This document shows positions 10,221 through 18,329 of a stretch of DNA of 64,000 nt, in pieces (position 1 is the first letter of the stretch; each line of letters begins with the position of its first letter). The notes beneath the pieces were generated by a model. It saw only the letters and a program-made list of their open reading frames with translations, was not told the origin of the DNA and made no database searches. The DNA lies in contig CANNDZ010000001.1 of assembly GCA_947503575.1 (NCBI GenBank), forward strand, positions 1,178,001-1,242,000, written 5' to 3'. The position numbers and the translations under genes were made by a program. Source of the stretch: an uncultured Kordiimonas sp. (GTDB lineage: Bacteria; Pseudomonadota; Alphaproteobacteria; Sphingomonadales; Kordiimonadaceae).

Positions 10221-11261
10221 ATGACGGTGACGGCGTACCGTTTTCCGATGAACAACATGGCTTCAGCGTCGGAAAAAACCGGGCACCAGCAGTGGCAGGA
10301 GCCATCTGGTGAAGCTGATCCTACTGAGCCTTTAGGGCCATCTGGCGCGTCGTCAAACATAGCGCAAAACCACCGTAAATTCCCCGAGCCCAAGGCCCTT
10401 ATTGAGCTGACAAAGCCAATAACATGGTTCCCACCTGTCTGGGCCTATGGCTGCGGGTTGGTTGCCAGCGGGCTATCTTTCTCGGCTATTGTTGAACTGC
10501 GCGGTGTATGGGCCTTGCTTGGTTTGATGCTGGCGGGTCCAGCGGTTTGTGGCACAAGCCAAATCATCAATGATTGGTTTGACCGTCACGTCGATGCGAT
10601 CAATGAACCGGATCGCCCCATTCCGTCGGGGCGCGTGCCCGGTAACTGGGGATTGTATTGGGCACTAACCTGGATTTGTTTGTCCTTCGGTCTTGCACTG
10701 ATTATTGGCGGTTTTGCAATACCTGCGGCCATATTCGGCCTTGTGTGTGCCTGGGTTTACAGCGCACCGCCATTTCGCTTCAAGCGATCCGGTTGGCTTG
10801 GGCCGGCGACGGTCGCAATTTGTTACGAAGGCCTGCCATGGCTTACGGCAACGGCCATTGCCATCGCGGGTATGCCGTCCACCGAAGTCTGGATTATTGC
10901 TGTGCTTTACAGCATCGGCGCGCATGGCATCATGACATTGAACGATTTTAAGGCTGTCGAGGGCGACAAAATAATGGGCATCAAAAGCCTGCCGGCAACA
11001 CTGGGTGTTCGTCGCGCAAGCTATTGGGCCACGGGCGTTATGCTGTTTGCCCAAATCGGGGTCGTGGGTGTTTTGGTATCACTGGATGCTCTGCTCGCGT
11101 CTGTGTTGATTTCATGCAGTGTGCTTTTGCAGGTGCCACTAATGCGCAAGCTGTTTGAGGACCCGGCGCGTCTTGCGCCTTGGTACAGCTTGTGGGGTGT
11201 CAGCCTGTATGTACTTGGAATGATGGTGTCTGCTTTGGCAATTGGCGGCCACTTACCTTGA
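10221..11261 (+). CDS. bchG: Bacteriochlorophyll a synthase (prenyltransferase), BchG
   Basis: BchG esterifies bacteriochlorophyllide a with geranylgeranyl or phytyl diphosphate in the membrane (UbiA superfamily). The diphosphate/Mg2+ motif NDWFDRHVDAINEPDRP is at residues 117-133 and about eight hydrophobic segments follow residue 67. As written it is 346 aa, about 40 longer than usual. The extra N-terminal 55 residues are polar and unconserved, and the ATG at 10221 sits against a PpsR operator with no Shine-Dalgarno. In-frame ATGs at 10248 and 10257 are alternatives, so the true start is uncertain. Confidence 0.93.
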   Translation: MTVTAYRFPMNNMASASEKTGHQQWQEPSGEADPTEPLGPSGASSNIAQNHRKFPEPKALIELTKPITWFPPVWAYGCGLVASGLSFSAIVELRGVWALLGLMLAGPAVCGTSQIINDWFDRHVDAINEPDRPIPSGRVPGNWGLYWALTWICLSFGLALIIGGFAIPAAIFGLVCAWVYSAPPFRFKRSGWLGPATVAICYEGLPWLTATAIAIAGMPSTEVWIIAVLYSIGAHGIMTLNDFKAVEGDKIMGIKSLPATLGVRRASYWATGVMLFAQIGVVGVLVSLDALLASVLISCSVLLQVPLMRKLFEDPARLAPWYSLWGVSLYVLGMMVSALAIGGHLP

Positions 11262-11270
11262 CGAATGAGG

Positions 11271-11307
11271 AACCAGCCGCGGCGAATTGAGGACGCCGCG
11301 GCTGGTT
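11271..11307. other. Strong intercistronic hairpin between bchG and bch2
   Basis: A perfect 14-bp inverted repeat (AACCAGCCGCGGCG, nine-base loop, complementary arm) begins 9 bp after the bchG stop. It has no T-run on either side, so it is not a standard intrinsic terminator. It could stabilise the upstream mRNA 3' end, mark a processing site or lower read-through into bch2. Confidence 0.75.
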
Positions 11308-11359
11308 AACTGCCAACACAAAAAGCCTGTTCGCAGGAGCGCTAACCAGAGGGAAGTAT

Positions 11360-12838
11360 ATGGTAGCCAGGGAAGCCGATATCAGAGAGTCCGATATCAG
11401 GGAAGCTGATACGCAGGACGTGGAGGCAAATGAGCCATCGCTAAGCTGGCTCAGCATTGTGCGTCTGGGCATGGTTCAGGCGGCGCTTGGGGCCATCGTT
11501 GTTTTGTCTACGTCAACGCTCAACCGCGTTATGGTGGTGGAGCTCAATTTGGCGGCCATGCTGCCAGGTGTTTTGGTTGGCCTTCATTATGCGGTTCAGG
11601 TCAGCCGACCCTTAATGGGGCTGCGGGTCGATCTGTGGGGCCGCGCGACCCCTCTCATTCTTATCGGGATGTTCACCCTTGCAGCATCCAGCATTGCAGC
11701 TGCCGCGTCGGTGCAGGTTATGGCCTGGTCATCTTTGATCGGTATGGCGGTGTCTGCTGTTGCCTTTTTTGGTATTGGTGTCGGCGTCAGCGCATCTGGC
11801 ACGTCGTTGCTGGCATTACTGGCCCGCACGGTCAGCGCCGCGCGCCGCCCAGCCGCCGCAACAATAACCTGGGTCATGATGATCGTAGGCATCATCATCA
11901 GCGCCGCAACAGCCGCCAATACACTGGATCCCTACACCCACGAACGCCTGCTTTCTGTCACGGCGATGATCAGCCTAACGGCAGCTGTTCTGGCATCGCT
12001 GGCTGTTCTTGGCGTTGAAAAGCGCGCAATCCTTACTGTCGAAGATGAACCCGAACAATCAGATGAAGATCGGGGTCTTATTTCTGTGATGATGGATATC
12101 TGGCATGAAAAGACAGTACGTAATTTCGCGATTTTTGTTTTTGTGTCCATGCTGGCTTACAGCGCTCAGGACCTTATCCTTGAACCCTACGCCGGGTTGG
12201 TGTTTGGGCTTAGCGTCGGCGAATCCACTTCGCTATCGGCAATACAGCATCAGGGCGTTCTGCTGGGTATGGTTGCTGTCGGCCTGTTGGGCAGCTTGCC
12301 GGTACTGCGCCGGACGATGCCGATGGTGACCTGGACGCTACTGGGGTGCGTGCTGTCTGCCGCGGGCCTTGCCTTGCTGGCAACAGCTATCCACTGGGCG
12401 AGTGCCAGCAACTTGGGCCAGCTGGTATTCTTTCTTGGCCTGGGGAACGGTATTTTTGCAGTTGGTGCAATTGGCAGCATGTTCAGCTTTGCCCGGAACG
12501 GTATCGCCCGGCGCGAAGGAACCCGAGTCGGCATTTGGGGTGCTGCACAAGCTATTGCATTTGCTCTTGGCGGTGTCCTGGCAACGTCAGGCGTTGACCT
12601 GATCACGGTGCTTGGCGGTGGCCCCACCGTGGCCTACGGCAGTATTTTCGCAACAGAAGCTGTTTTGTTTCTGGTTGCGGCCATCCTTGCACTTCGCATC
12701 ATGACCGGACAGAGCAAGACGCCGTCCAGCGATGTGTCGCTAAGCAAGATGTTTTCAAGTGGCATCGCCACGTTTGAGGGGGTCGCACCCGTAGGTGCAG
12801 GCAATACCCACAAGATTCAGGAAAGGGGCACGTTGTGA
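11360..12838 (+). CDS. PucC-family (BCD) transporter-like protein of the bchG-bchP operon
   Basis: A 492-aa major-facilitator protein of the LhaA/PucC/bacteriochlorophyll-delivery family, which in most photosynthesis clusters lies between bchG and bchP (often called bch2 or orf428) and is thought to help pigment delivery or light-harvesting assembly. About twelve hydrophobic helices are visible. GAGGGAAG precedes the ATG. The N-terminus carries three near-identical five-residue repeats (EADIR, ESDIR, EADTQ) encoded by 15-bp units at 11372-11416. The stop overlaps the bchP GTG start by 4 bp. Its exact role is inferred from the family. Confidence 0.88.
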   Translation: MVAREADIRESDIREADTQDVEANEPSLSWLSIVRLGMVQAALGAIVVLSTSTLNRVMVVELNLAAMLPGVLVGLHYAVQVSRPLMGLRVDLWGRATPLILIGMFTLAASSIAAAASVQVMAWSSLIGMAVSAVAFFGIGVGVSASGTSLLALLARTVSAARRPAAATITWVMMIVGIIISAATAANTLDPYTHERLLSVTAMISLTAAVLASLAVLGVEKRAILTVEDEPEQSDEDRGLISVMMDIWHEKTVRNFAIFVFVSMLAYSAQDLILEPYAGLVFGLSVGESTSLSAIQHQGVLLGMVAVGLLGSLPVLRRTMPMVTWTLLGCVLSAAGLALLATAIHWASASNLGQLVFFLGLGNGIFAVGAIGSMFSFARNGIARREGTRVGIWGAAQAIAFALGGVLATSGVDLITVLGGGPTVAYGSIFATEAVLFLVAAILALRIMTGQSKTPSSDVSLSKMFSSGIATFEGVAPVGAGNTHKIQERGTL

Positions 12839-14112
12839 CCATACATGCGCACGTATCAGAGGCTGAGCCTATTGGGTCTCAGTCCAATCCAGTAGATGTC
12901 ATCGTTGTCGGTGGCGGACCGTCAGGGTCTACGGCGGCAGAAACGCTCGCTACTGCCGGGCATTCAGTTGTGTTGCTGGATAAGGCCGGTCGCATAAAAC
13001 CCTGTGGTGGCGCAGTGCCTCCGATACTGATCAGGGATTATCGCATTCCCAATGAGCAAATTGTCGCCCGTGTGCATGGTGCGCGCATTGTTTCGCCGTC
13101 CGGGCAGATTGTTGATATGCCTATTGAAAATGGCTATGTCGGCATGGTTGACCGCGACAAATTTGATGAATTCCTGCGGGAGCGGGCGGGCGAAGCCGGT
13201 GCTGTGCGCCATACCGGTAAAATGGTCGCAATTGATCGCTTGCAGGCTGATGTTAACGGCGAAACTGCCGATTTGTGCGGCGTGCGGTACGAAGCCAAAA
13301 ACAAATCCGAGCATACCATTTATGCGCGGCGGATCATCGGCGCAGACGGTGCCTTGTCAACCGTCCGTCGATTGGGTGCGCCCCAGCTTGGAACGCCCAA
13401 ATCGGTGTTTGCCTATCATGAAGTCATTGAAGCACCCGAAGATGATGGCATAGAGCGCCCGTATCAGGCTGACCGCTGCGATATTCATTATACTGGTAAA
13501 CTGTCGCCAGACTTTTACAGTTGGGTTTTCCCGCACGGCAAGTCTGTGTCGGTTGGCACAGGCACGGCAAAAAAGGGATTTTCTCTGAAGGACTCAGTCC
13601 GTGATTTGAGGGAAAAAGATGGCCTTCAAACCCGCACCATCCGCTGCGAAGGGGCGCCTATTCCGATGAAGCCTTTGAAGCGCTGGGATAATGGCAAAGA
13701 CCTTTTGTTGGCAGGTGATGCGGCAGGCGTTGTTGCGCCTGCCTCTGGCGAAGGGATTTATTACGCTATGTTATGCGGCGAAATGGCGGCGCAAGCCATG
13801 GCGGAAAGCCTGCAACAAAAAGATGTGAAGCTTATGAAGCAGGCGCGTGCGCGTTTCATGAAAGAACACGGTCGTGTTTTCTGGATACTCGGAATTTTGC
13901 AGCGTTTTTGGTACGGGTCAGACAGCATGCGTGAGCGGTTTACCACTATGTGTGGGGACCCGGATGTGCAGCGGTTGACCTGGCAAGCTTATATGGAGAA
14001 GAAACTGGTGCGGCAAAGTATTGGTGCCCATTTCAAGATTTTTGTCAAAGATGTCGCACATCTGTTGCAAATGGTTTCGCCGTATCATGATGCTGGTAAA
14101 CGTAAATCCTGA
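12835..14112 (+). CDS. bchP: Geranylgeranyl diphosphate/bacteriochlorophyll reductase, BchP
   Basis: BchP reduces the geranylgeranyl tail to phytyl, on the diphosphate or on the esterified pigment, using FAD and NADPH. It is 425 aa with a GTG start in a GTGA overlap with the preceding gene. The dinucleotide-binding motif GGGPSGS is at residues 26-32, and LLAGDAAGVVAPASGEG near residue 295 is the second FAD contact typical of the geranylgeranyl reductase family. CGG near residue 58 is also family-like. It completes the bchG-bch2-bchP block. Confidence 0.95.
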   Translation: MTIHAHVSEAEPIGSQSNPVDVIVVGGGPSGSTAAETLATAGHSVVLLDKAGRIKPCGGAVPPILIRDYRIPNEQIVARVHGARIVSPSGQIVDMPIENGYVGMVDRDKFDEFLRERAGEAGAVRHTGKMVAIDRLQADVNGETADLCGVRYEAKNKSEHTIYARRIIGADGALSTVRRLGAPQLGTPKSVFAYHEVIEAPEDDGIERPYQADRCDIHYTGKLSPDFYSWVFPHGKSVSVGTGTAKKGFSLKDSVRDLREKDGLQTRTIRCEGAPIPMKPLKRWDNGKDLLLAGDAAGVVAPASGEGIYYAMLCGEMAAQAMAESLQQKDVKLMKQARARFMKEHGRVFWILGILQRFWYGSDSMRERFTTMCGDPDVQRLTWQAYMEKKLVRQSIGAHFKIFVKDVAHLLQMVSPYHDAGKRKS

Positions 14113-14125
14113 TCAAGGAAATCTG

Positions 14126-14614
14126 TTGGCTGCAAAGATAGACTTGCCACGCTCGACGATCGTCATTGCGGGACTTGCTGTTCTGTTCCTTATTTTGGGC
14201 GGATTGGCGACACCTCTTGGCCCGTGGTATTATGCCCTTAATCAGCCGTCCTGGAAGCCGCCTGACTTTTTGTTTGGGCCGGTCTGGACAACCATTTTTG
14301 CATTGACCGGGTATGCCGCGGTTAAATGTTGGAATGCCAGCGAAACCAAACGCGAAAGGCAATTGATTGCCGGTTTGTTTATTGCAAACGGCGTCCTGAA
14401 TTTTTTGTGGAGTGTCCTGTTTTTCACGTTACAGCGCCCTGACTGGGCTCTGATTGAAGTGGGTTTTTTATGGGCTTCTATTGTTGCAATCGGCGTGTTT
14501 TTGCGGCCTATCGCGCCTGTTGTTGTGCCTGCGCTTGCACCCTACTTGCTGTGGGTCAGTTTCGCAGCCGCCCTGAATGCCTCAGTTGTGCAGCTTAACG
14601 CGCCGTTTGGATGA
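14126..14614 (+). CDS. tspO: Tryptophan-rich sensory protein TspO (mitochondrial benzodiazepine receptor homologue)
   Basis: TspO is a five-helix outer-membrane tetrapyrrole-binding protein that tunes photosynthesis gene expression in Rhodobacter. The conserved WYYALNQPSWKPPDFLFGP block, the tryptophans of helices 3-4 and five hydrophobic segments are all present. I place the start at a TTG at 14126 because AAGGAAATC precedes it and it yields the usual length (162 aa). In-frame ATGs at 14087 and 14090 would overlap bchP and add 12-13 residues. It lies 13 bp after bchP, so the two are probably co-transcribed. Confidence 0.85.
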   Translation: MAAKIDLPRSTIVIAGLAVLFLILGGLATPLGPWYYALNQPSWKPPDFLFGPVWTTIFALTGYAAVKCWNASETKRERQLIAGLFIANGVLNFLWSVLFFTLQRPDWALIEVGFLWASIVAIGVFLRPIAPVVVPALAPYLLWVSFAAALNASVVQLNAPFG

Positions 14615-14617
14615 CAG

Positions 14618-14929
14618 ATGAAAGATATCATCATGTCCGGCCAGATCGTTGATTTTATCCTGATTGTTTTCGGGGTCGAACTGTTGGTTCTGGGGTTTGC
14701 CGCCCGCGGAAAACAGGCTGGTTTAAAACTTGGTCGGTTGATCAGTGTTATCGTGCCCGGTCTATGTATTTTCCTGGCGCTCAGGGCTGCGCTTGTTGGC
14801 GCTGACTGGACTGTAATTGCCCTGTTTCTGGTTTTGTCCGGTATGGCGCATGCTTTTGATGTCTGGCTACGCTGGACAGAATTGTCGGCACATGATGAAC
14901 GGGCGCGCTCAAAAAGGGAGGCCACATAA
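14618..14929 (+). CDS. Small membrane protein between tspO and the IPP isomerase, function unknown
   Basis: A 103-aa protein with three hydrophobic segments (about residues 8-27, 40-58 and 64-84) and a charged C-terminal tail. I do not recognise the family. It begins 3 bp after the tspO stop and its own stop shares one base with the start of the next gene, so it is in the middle of a polycistronic unit. An in-frame ATG at 14633 is an alternative start. Position suggests a membrane-associated role in pigment or isoprenoid metabolism, but that is inference. Confidence 0.72.
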   Translation: MKDIIMSGQIVDFILIVFGVELLVLGFAARGKQAGLKLGRLISVIVPGLCIFLALRAALVGADWTVIALFLVLSGMAHAFDVWLRWTELSAHDERARSKREAT

Positions 14930-16005
14930 TGGACGGTGATAAAAAACCCTTTGACCAGCGGGACGATATCGTTGGCCGAAAAGAGGATCATATTGACCTG
15001 GTTCTTGCCCAGCGCGCAGAGGCGGAAACGCCGGTTGCTGTAGACCGATCACGCGGGAATAGTTGTTTTGATGCCGTTCAATTACAGCATTGTGCGATGC
15101 CAGAGGTTAATTATGGGGATATTGACCTGACTACCCGATTTTTGGGGCATACCCTTTCATATCCCTGTTTGATAAGCAGCATGACCGGCGGGCCAAAACG
15201 GGCGGAGGCGATCAACGCACATTTGGCAGAAGCAGCAGCAGAGCTTAACATTGCGATGGGCGTTGGGTCACAACGCGTGGCTTTGGAAGCAGGCGCAGAT
15301 GCGGGGCTTGCGGTATCTATCCGTAAACGTGCCCCCAAAATAGCCTTGTTCGCCAACATTGGCGCGGTTCAACTGATTGACGGCGTGGGCGTTGATGGTG
15401 CCCTAAGAGCTGTCGAGATGTTAGAGGCAAACGGACTGATTTTGCACTTTAACCCTTTGCAGGAACTTCTGCAGCCCGGGGGCGACCGGGATTGGGCCGG
15501 CATTCTGGATGCCGTAAGGCAGGTTGTTAAACGCTCCTCCGTTCCGGTTATTGCCAAAGAAGTTGGTTTCGGTATCGGTGCTGATGTCGCCCGGCAGTTG
15601 TTAAGCGCTGGGGTTCAGGCCATTGATGTGGCCGGACAGGGCGGTACCAATTTTGCCGATGTGGAACTTGCGCGCAATTCAACGCCTGCCGCACAAGAGC
15701 TTGGCAGGGCATTCGCGGGGTGGGGCCTGGATACGGTAACCTGCCTGCGCCAAATCAGCCACCATCGGTTGGAGTGTGCGGTTGTCGCGTCTGGCGGTAT
15801 TCGTCACGGTGTTGATGCCGCGAAGGCAATTGCGCTGGGGGCAACTATTGTTGCGCAGGCCGGGCCGGTGTTGCAGGCGGCGTTGCAATCAACCGATGCA
15901 GTATTAGACCATTTTGCGACGCTGACAGATACGATAAGGGCAGCCTGCCTTTTGACCGGAAGCCGGTCGCTGGCAGAACTGCCCAAAGCTGTTCTGAATA
16001 GCTGA
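14929..16005 (+). CDS. fni: Type 2 isopentenyl-diphosphate delta-isomerase (FMN-dependent)
   Basis: This enzyme interconverts isopentenyl and dimethylallyl diphosphate using reduced FMN, feeding the phytyl and carotenoid branches. It is 358 aa. The N-terminal RKEDHIDL motif, SSMTGG near residue 84 (FMN phosphate region), QRVALE, the FNPLQE stretch and the C-terminal VVASGGIRHG are all characteristic of Fni/IDI-2. The ATG overlaps the previous stop by one base (TAATG). It is the last gene of the run and converges on the cytochrome c gene with only a 10-bp gap. Confidence 0.95.
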   Translation: MDGDKKPFDQRDDIVGRKEDHIDLVLAQRAEAETPVAVDRSRGNSCFDAVQLQHCAMPEVNYGDIDLTTRFLGHTLSYPCLISSMTGGPKRAEAINAHLAEAAAELNIAMGVGSQRVALEAGADAGLAVSIRKRAPKIALFANIGAVQLIDGVGVDGALRAVEMLEANGLILHFNPLQELLQPGGDRDWAGILDAVRQVVKRSSVPVIAKEVGFGIGADVARQLLSAGVQAIDVAGQGGTNFADVELARNSTPAAQELGRAFAGWGLDTVTCLRQISHHRLECAVVASGGIRHGVDAAKAIALGATIVAQAGPVLQAALQSTDAVLDHFATLTDTIRAACLLTGSRSLAELPKAVLNS

Positions 16006-16015
16006 TGCCTGAGAT

Positions 16016-16408
16016 TTACTCGGCAGCTGTCGCCGTTTTGAGATAGGCGATAAGGTCAGCACGCTCATCAGCTTTTTTGATACCGACAAACGCCATGCGG
16101 TTACCTTTGATGTAGCCGCGTGGATTAGCAATATATTCGTCAATGGTTTCTTCTGACCAGACAACGCCTGCTTCTTGCATGGCTTTTGAATAGCGGAAAC
16201 CTTCAAGTGTACCCGACGTGCGGCCAAAAATGCCGTACAATGACGGACCAATTTTGCGGCCCCCTTCTTCGAGCACATGGCATGTTGCACATTTTCTGAA
16301 TATTTTTTCGCCGTTTGCTGCATCAGCGGCAGACGCTATTTGCGGTGCTGCGATAGCGGCAAATCCAAATGCACCAGCCAGTGCTGCGCGTCGAATAGTG
16401 TTAAACAT
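16016..16408 (-). CDS. Periplasmic class I cytochrome c (cytochrome c2/c550 type)
   Basis: A 130-aa secreted monoheme cytochrome c. The start at 16408 is chosen because GAGGAGGA precedes it and a signal peptide follows immediately (basic MFNTIRR, hydrophobic core, ASA cleavage near residue 27). The heme site is C40-A-T-C-H44; Met105 in KGNRMAF is the expected sixth ligand. In photosynthesis clusters this type of protein donates electrons to the reaction centre or links bc1 to oxidase, but the exact partner cannot be read from sequence. An in-frame upstream extension to 16465 is disfavoured. Confidence 0.92.
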   Translation of the reverse strand: MFNTIRRAALAGAFGFAAIAAPQIASAADAANGEKIFRKCATCHVLEEGGRKIGPSLYGIFGRTSGTLEGFRYSKAMQEAGVVWSEETIDEYIANPRGYIKGNRMAFVGIKKADERADLIAYLKTATAAE

Positions 16409-16507
16409 AGTCGTTCCTCCTCTGTCTGAACTATGGCCCTGGATGGTTACCAAGGCCCGGTTCACTTACCAGTCTATCTTCCCAATTTCACCCGTTAGCC
16501 CCGTTTG

Positions 16508-16524
16508 CCGTACGTATCGTACGG
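16508..16524. promoter_or_regulatory. Perfect palindrome between the cytochrome c and DUF3422 genes
   Basis: CCGTACGTATCGTACGG has two 7-bp arms around TAT, about 100 bp upstream of the cytochrome c start and 140 bp upstream of the DUF3422 start. A further copy of one arm, CCGTACG, occurs at 16636-16642 close to the DUF3422 gene. This looks like an operator for a dimeric regulator; I do not recognise which. Confidence 0.5.
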
Positions 16525-16665
16525 AAGGTGCTACGCGCACAATTAAGGTGTACGTTGTTGTATGTCTACTAGATGTTTCCTGAAGTCACGATTAACGGGA
16601 TTAATGGTGTTTAATCATCTAGGCAGGCATATTGACCGTACGAAATACATGTTTTTAGATGATGT

Positions 16666-17952
16666 GTGAAGGATGAACAGCCAGTGGTAGATGTGCTTGA
16701 TCACCCAATGAGGCAGACTATTGACGCCGAACTGCACAGCAGGCCACCGCTGGATGTGGCTGTGCCTGCCATGGTGTATCACTGCGCATTGATGTTGGAG
16801 GCCTCTGTACCTTTGCATGGTTTGATTTCGCCTATCTGCGCCGCGCTGGACATTGAACCACCGCATGAAGATGCGCGGCACATGATCAGCAAAACGTCCG
16901 AAGGGTTGCTGAAATGGGAACGTCACGGTGAATTTGAAACCCTGACATTTGTTGGCCCGGGTGGTTCAGGTGAACCGCAAAATTGCGCTTGGCAAAACAA
17001 AATAGAACCACTTATTGCTTCCAGTCACGACAGGGTTCGCATTTCGGCCAGTCGTATAACGGTTGGCTTGATGGACCAGGCCGACCCGGCGCCCCAGGAA
17101 GAACCTTCGCGCGCACTCCGTGAAGCGCCCGGTACCTATGTTGGTGCCCGTGTTAGCGGCGGTGACGCTTTCTTGTGGACGGACTATAAAATTGGGCCGG
17201 ATGGATACACACCATTTCGTCTGGATGCAGTGACTATGTCACCGCAGCGCGCCGGGCGTATTGTGCAACGGGTGCTTGAGATAGAGACCTACCGTTTTAT
17301 GGCGCTTTTAGGCTTTCCTGTGGCGCGGCAGGCGCAAGCTGACATTCGGGAAAAGAACCAGCAATTAGACTCTATCATTAGCGATCTGGACCCCGACATG
17401 GACCTGGCGGCGTGCCAGTCGCTTTTGGACCGGATACAAACCCTGTCGCATCAAACCAATATATTGTTTGGCAAAACCGCCTTCCGGTTTTCGGCCACCA
17501 AGGCCTACAGCGCGATTGTTGATAGCCGCCTAACCGAGCTTCGGGAACAGCGCATCAGCGGGTATTCCCGTGCCTCAACCTTTTTGAAACGCCGCATGAC
17601 CCCGGCGATTGACCATTGCATTGCCATCGAACGCCAGCGCGATACGTTGGAGCGGCGGCTTGCAGACACGTCTCAGATGTTGAGAACGAAGGTGGAGACG
17701 GGGCTCGCCGGTCAGAATAAGCAACTGCTGGAGCAAATTAAGGCCTCTACTCAATCACAAGTTAGACTTCAACGCGCCGTTGAAGGCTTTTCCGTGGTCG
17801 CCATCAGTTATTATATGGTCAGCATCCTTGCCATATTCTTGAAGGGCGGCGAAAAAGCCGGGTTGCTATCTGGATGGGAACTTTACGAGGCGGCGATCGC
17901 ACCAGTTGCAATTATTATTGTTTTCCTCTTGGTACGCCGCGTTCAGCGATAG
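16666..17952 (+). CDS. DUF3422 family membrane-anchored protein
   Basis: A 428-aa protein of the DUF3422 family, found mostly in alpha- and betaproteobacteria and without an assigned function. The diagnostic N-terminal block DHPMRQTIDAELHSRPPLD is at about residues 12-30. A long helical region (about 220-365) with coiled-coil character precedes two membrane helices at the C-terminus (about 375-395 and 405-425), so most of the protein is probably cytosolic. The GTG at 16666 is preferred because the DHP motif lies before the first internal Met. It is divergent from the cytochrome c gene. Confidence 0.8.
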   Translation: MKDEQPVVDVLDHPMRQTIDAELHSRPPLDVAVPAMVYHCALMLEASVPLHGLISPICAALDIEPPHEDARHMISKTSEGLLKWERHGEFETLTFVGPGGSGEPQNCAWQNKIEPLIASSHDRVRISASRITVGLMDQADPAPQEEPSRALREAPGTYVGARVSGGDAFLWTDYKIGPDGYTPFRLDAVTMSPQRAGRIVQRVLEIETYRFMALLGFPVARQAQADIREKNQQLDSIISDLDPDMDLAACQSLLDRIQTLSHQTNILFGKTAFRFSATKAYSAIVDSRLTELREQRISGYSRASTFLKRRMTPAIDHCIAIERQRDTLERRLADTSQMLRTKVETGLAGQNKQLLEQIKASTQSQVRLQRAVEGFSVVAISYYMVSILAIFLKGGEKAGLLSGWELYEAAIAPVAIIIVFLLVRRVQR

Positions 17953-17963
17953 CCATTGGCTAT
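17949..17963 (+). terminator. Weak hairpin at the end of the DUF3422 gene
   Basis: ATAGCC-ATT-GGCTAT overlaps the stop codon. The stem is 6 bp and there is no following T-run, so termination activity is doubtful. Confidence 0.25.
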
Positions 17964-18329
17964 ATACTTCAAACCACTTCCTCATGCCTGCGGAGCTAGA
18001 CGAAACGCCCCATTTTTGAGGTTTTTCGTAATTTTTTTGCCAAAAATTGTACTTTTTTGTTCAGTATTGGCGCTTTTTTTAAGCATCTTTATGTTTTTCC
18101 CTGACCCAGCAGGCTTGGCGGGTGCAGGCGAATAAGATTTCGACTAATGGGACTTGAACCCCCAGTTTGCCAAGAGTTTTACCAATCAGGCCAGTTTGAC
18201 GGTCAAATTCTCACACAAACAAAAGCATATAAAAAAAGGAAGAAAAAAATTAGTTTATTGAATTTTTTATATTAATTATTTCCCGCTAGGTTCAAGCCAG
18301 ATTTTATCCCCAAGGATATAGGCCTGAAT
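17964..18329. other. A/T-rich intergenic region with poly-T tracts
   Basis: About 365 bp without a credible protein gene. It contains repeated T-runs at 18013-18080, with a weak GCCAA...TTGGC pairing ahead of a seven-T run near 18074-18080. A tRNA-like segment lies at 18141-18206. A very A/T-rich stretch (18230-18285) could be the promoter region of the next gene. Confidence 0.5.
18141..18206 (-). pseudogene. tRNA-like relic
   Basis: On the minus strand, GGGGGTTCAAGTCCC (18163-18149) is a full T-arm (B-box) sequence. TGGCCTGATTGGT (18193-18181) resembles a D-arm (A-box). The distance between them is about 13 nt too short for an anticodon arm, so a functional tRNA cannot form. An 8-bp direct repeat (CAAACTGG) brackets the short interval. 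I read it as a decayed tRNA fragment; chance similarity is possible. Confidence 0.38.
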
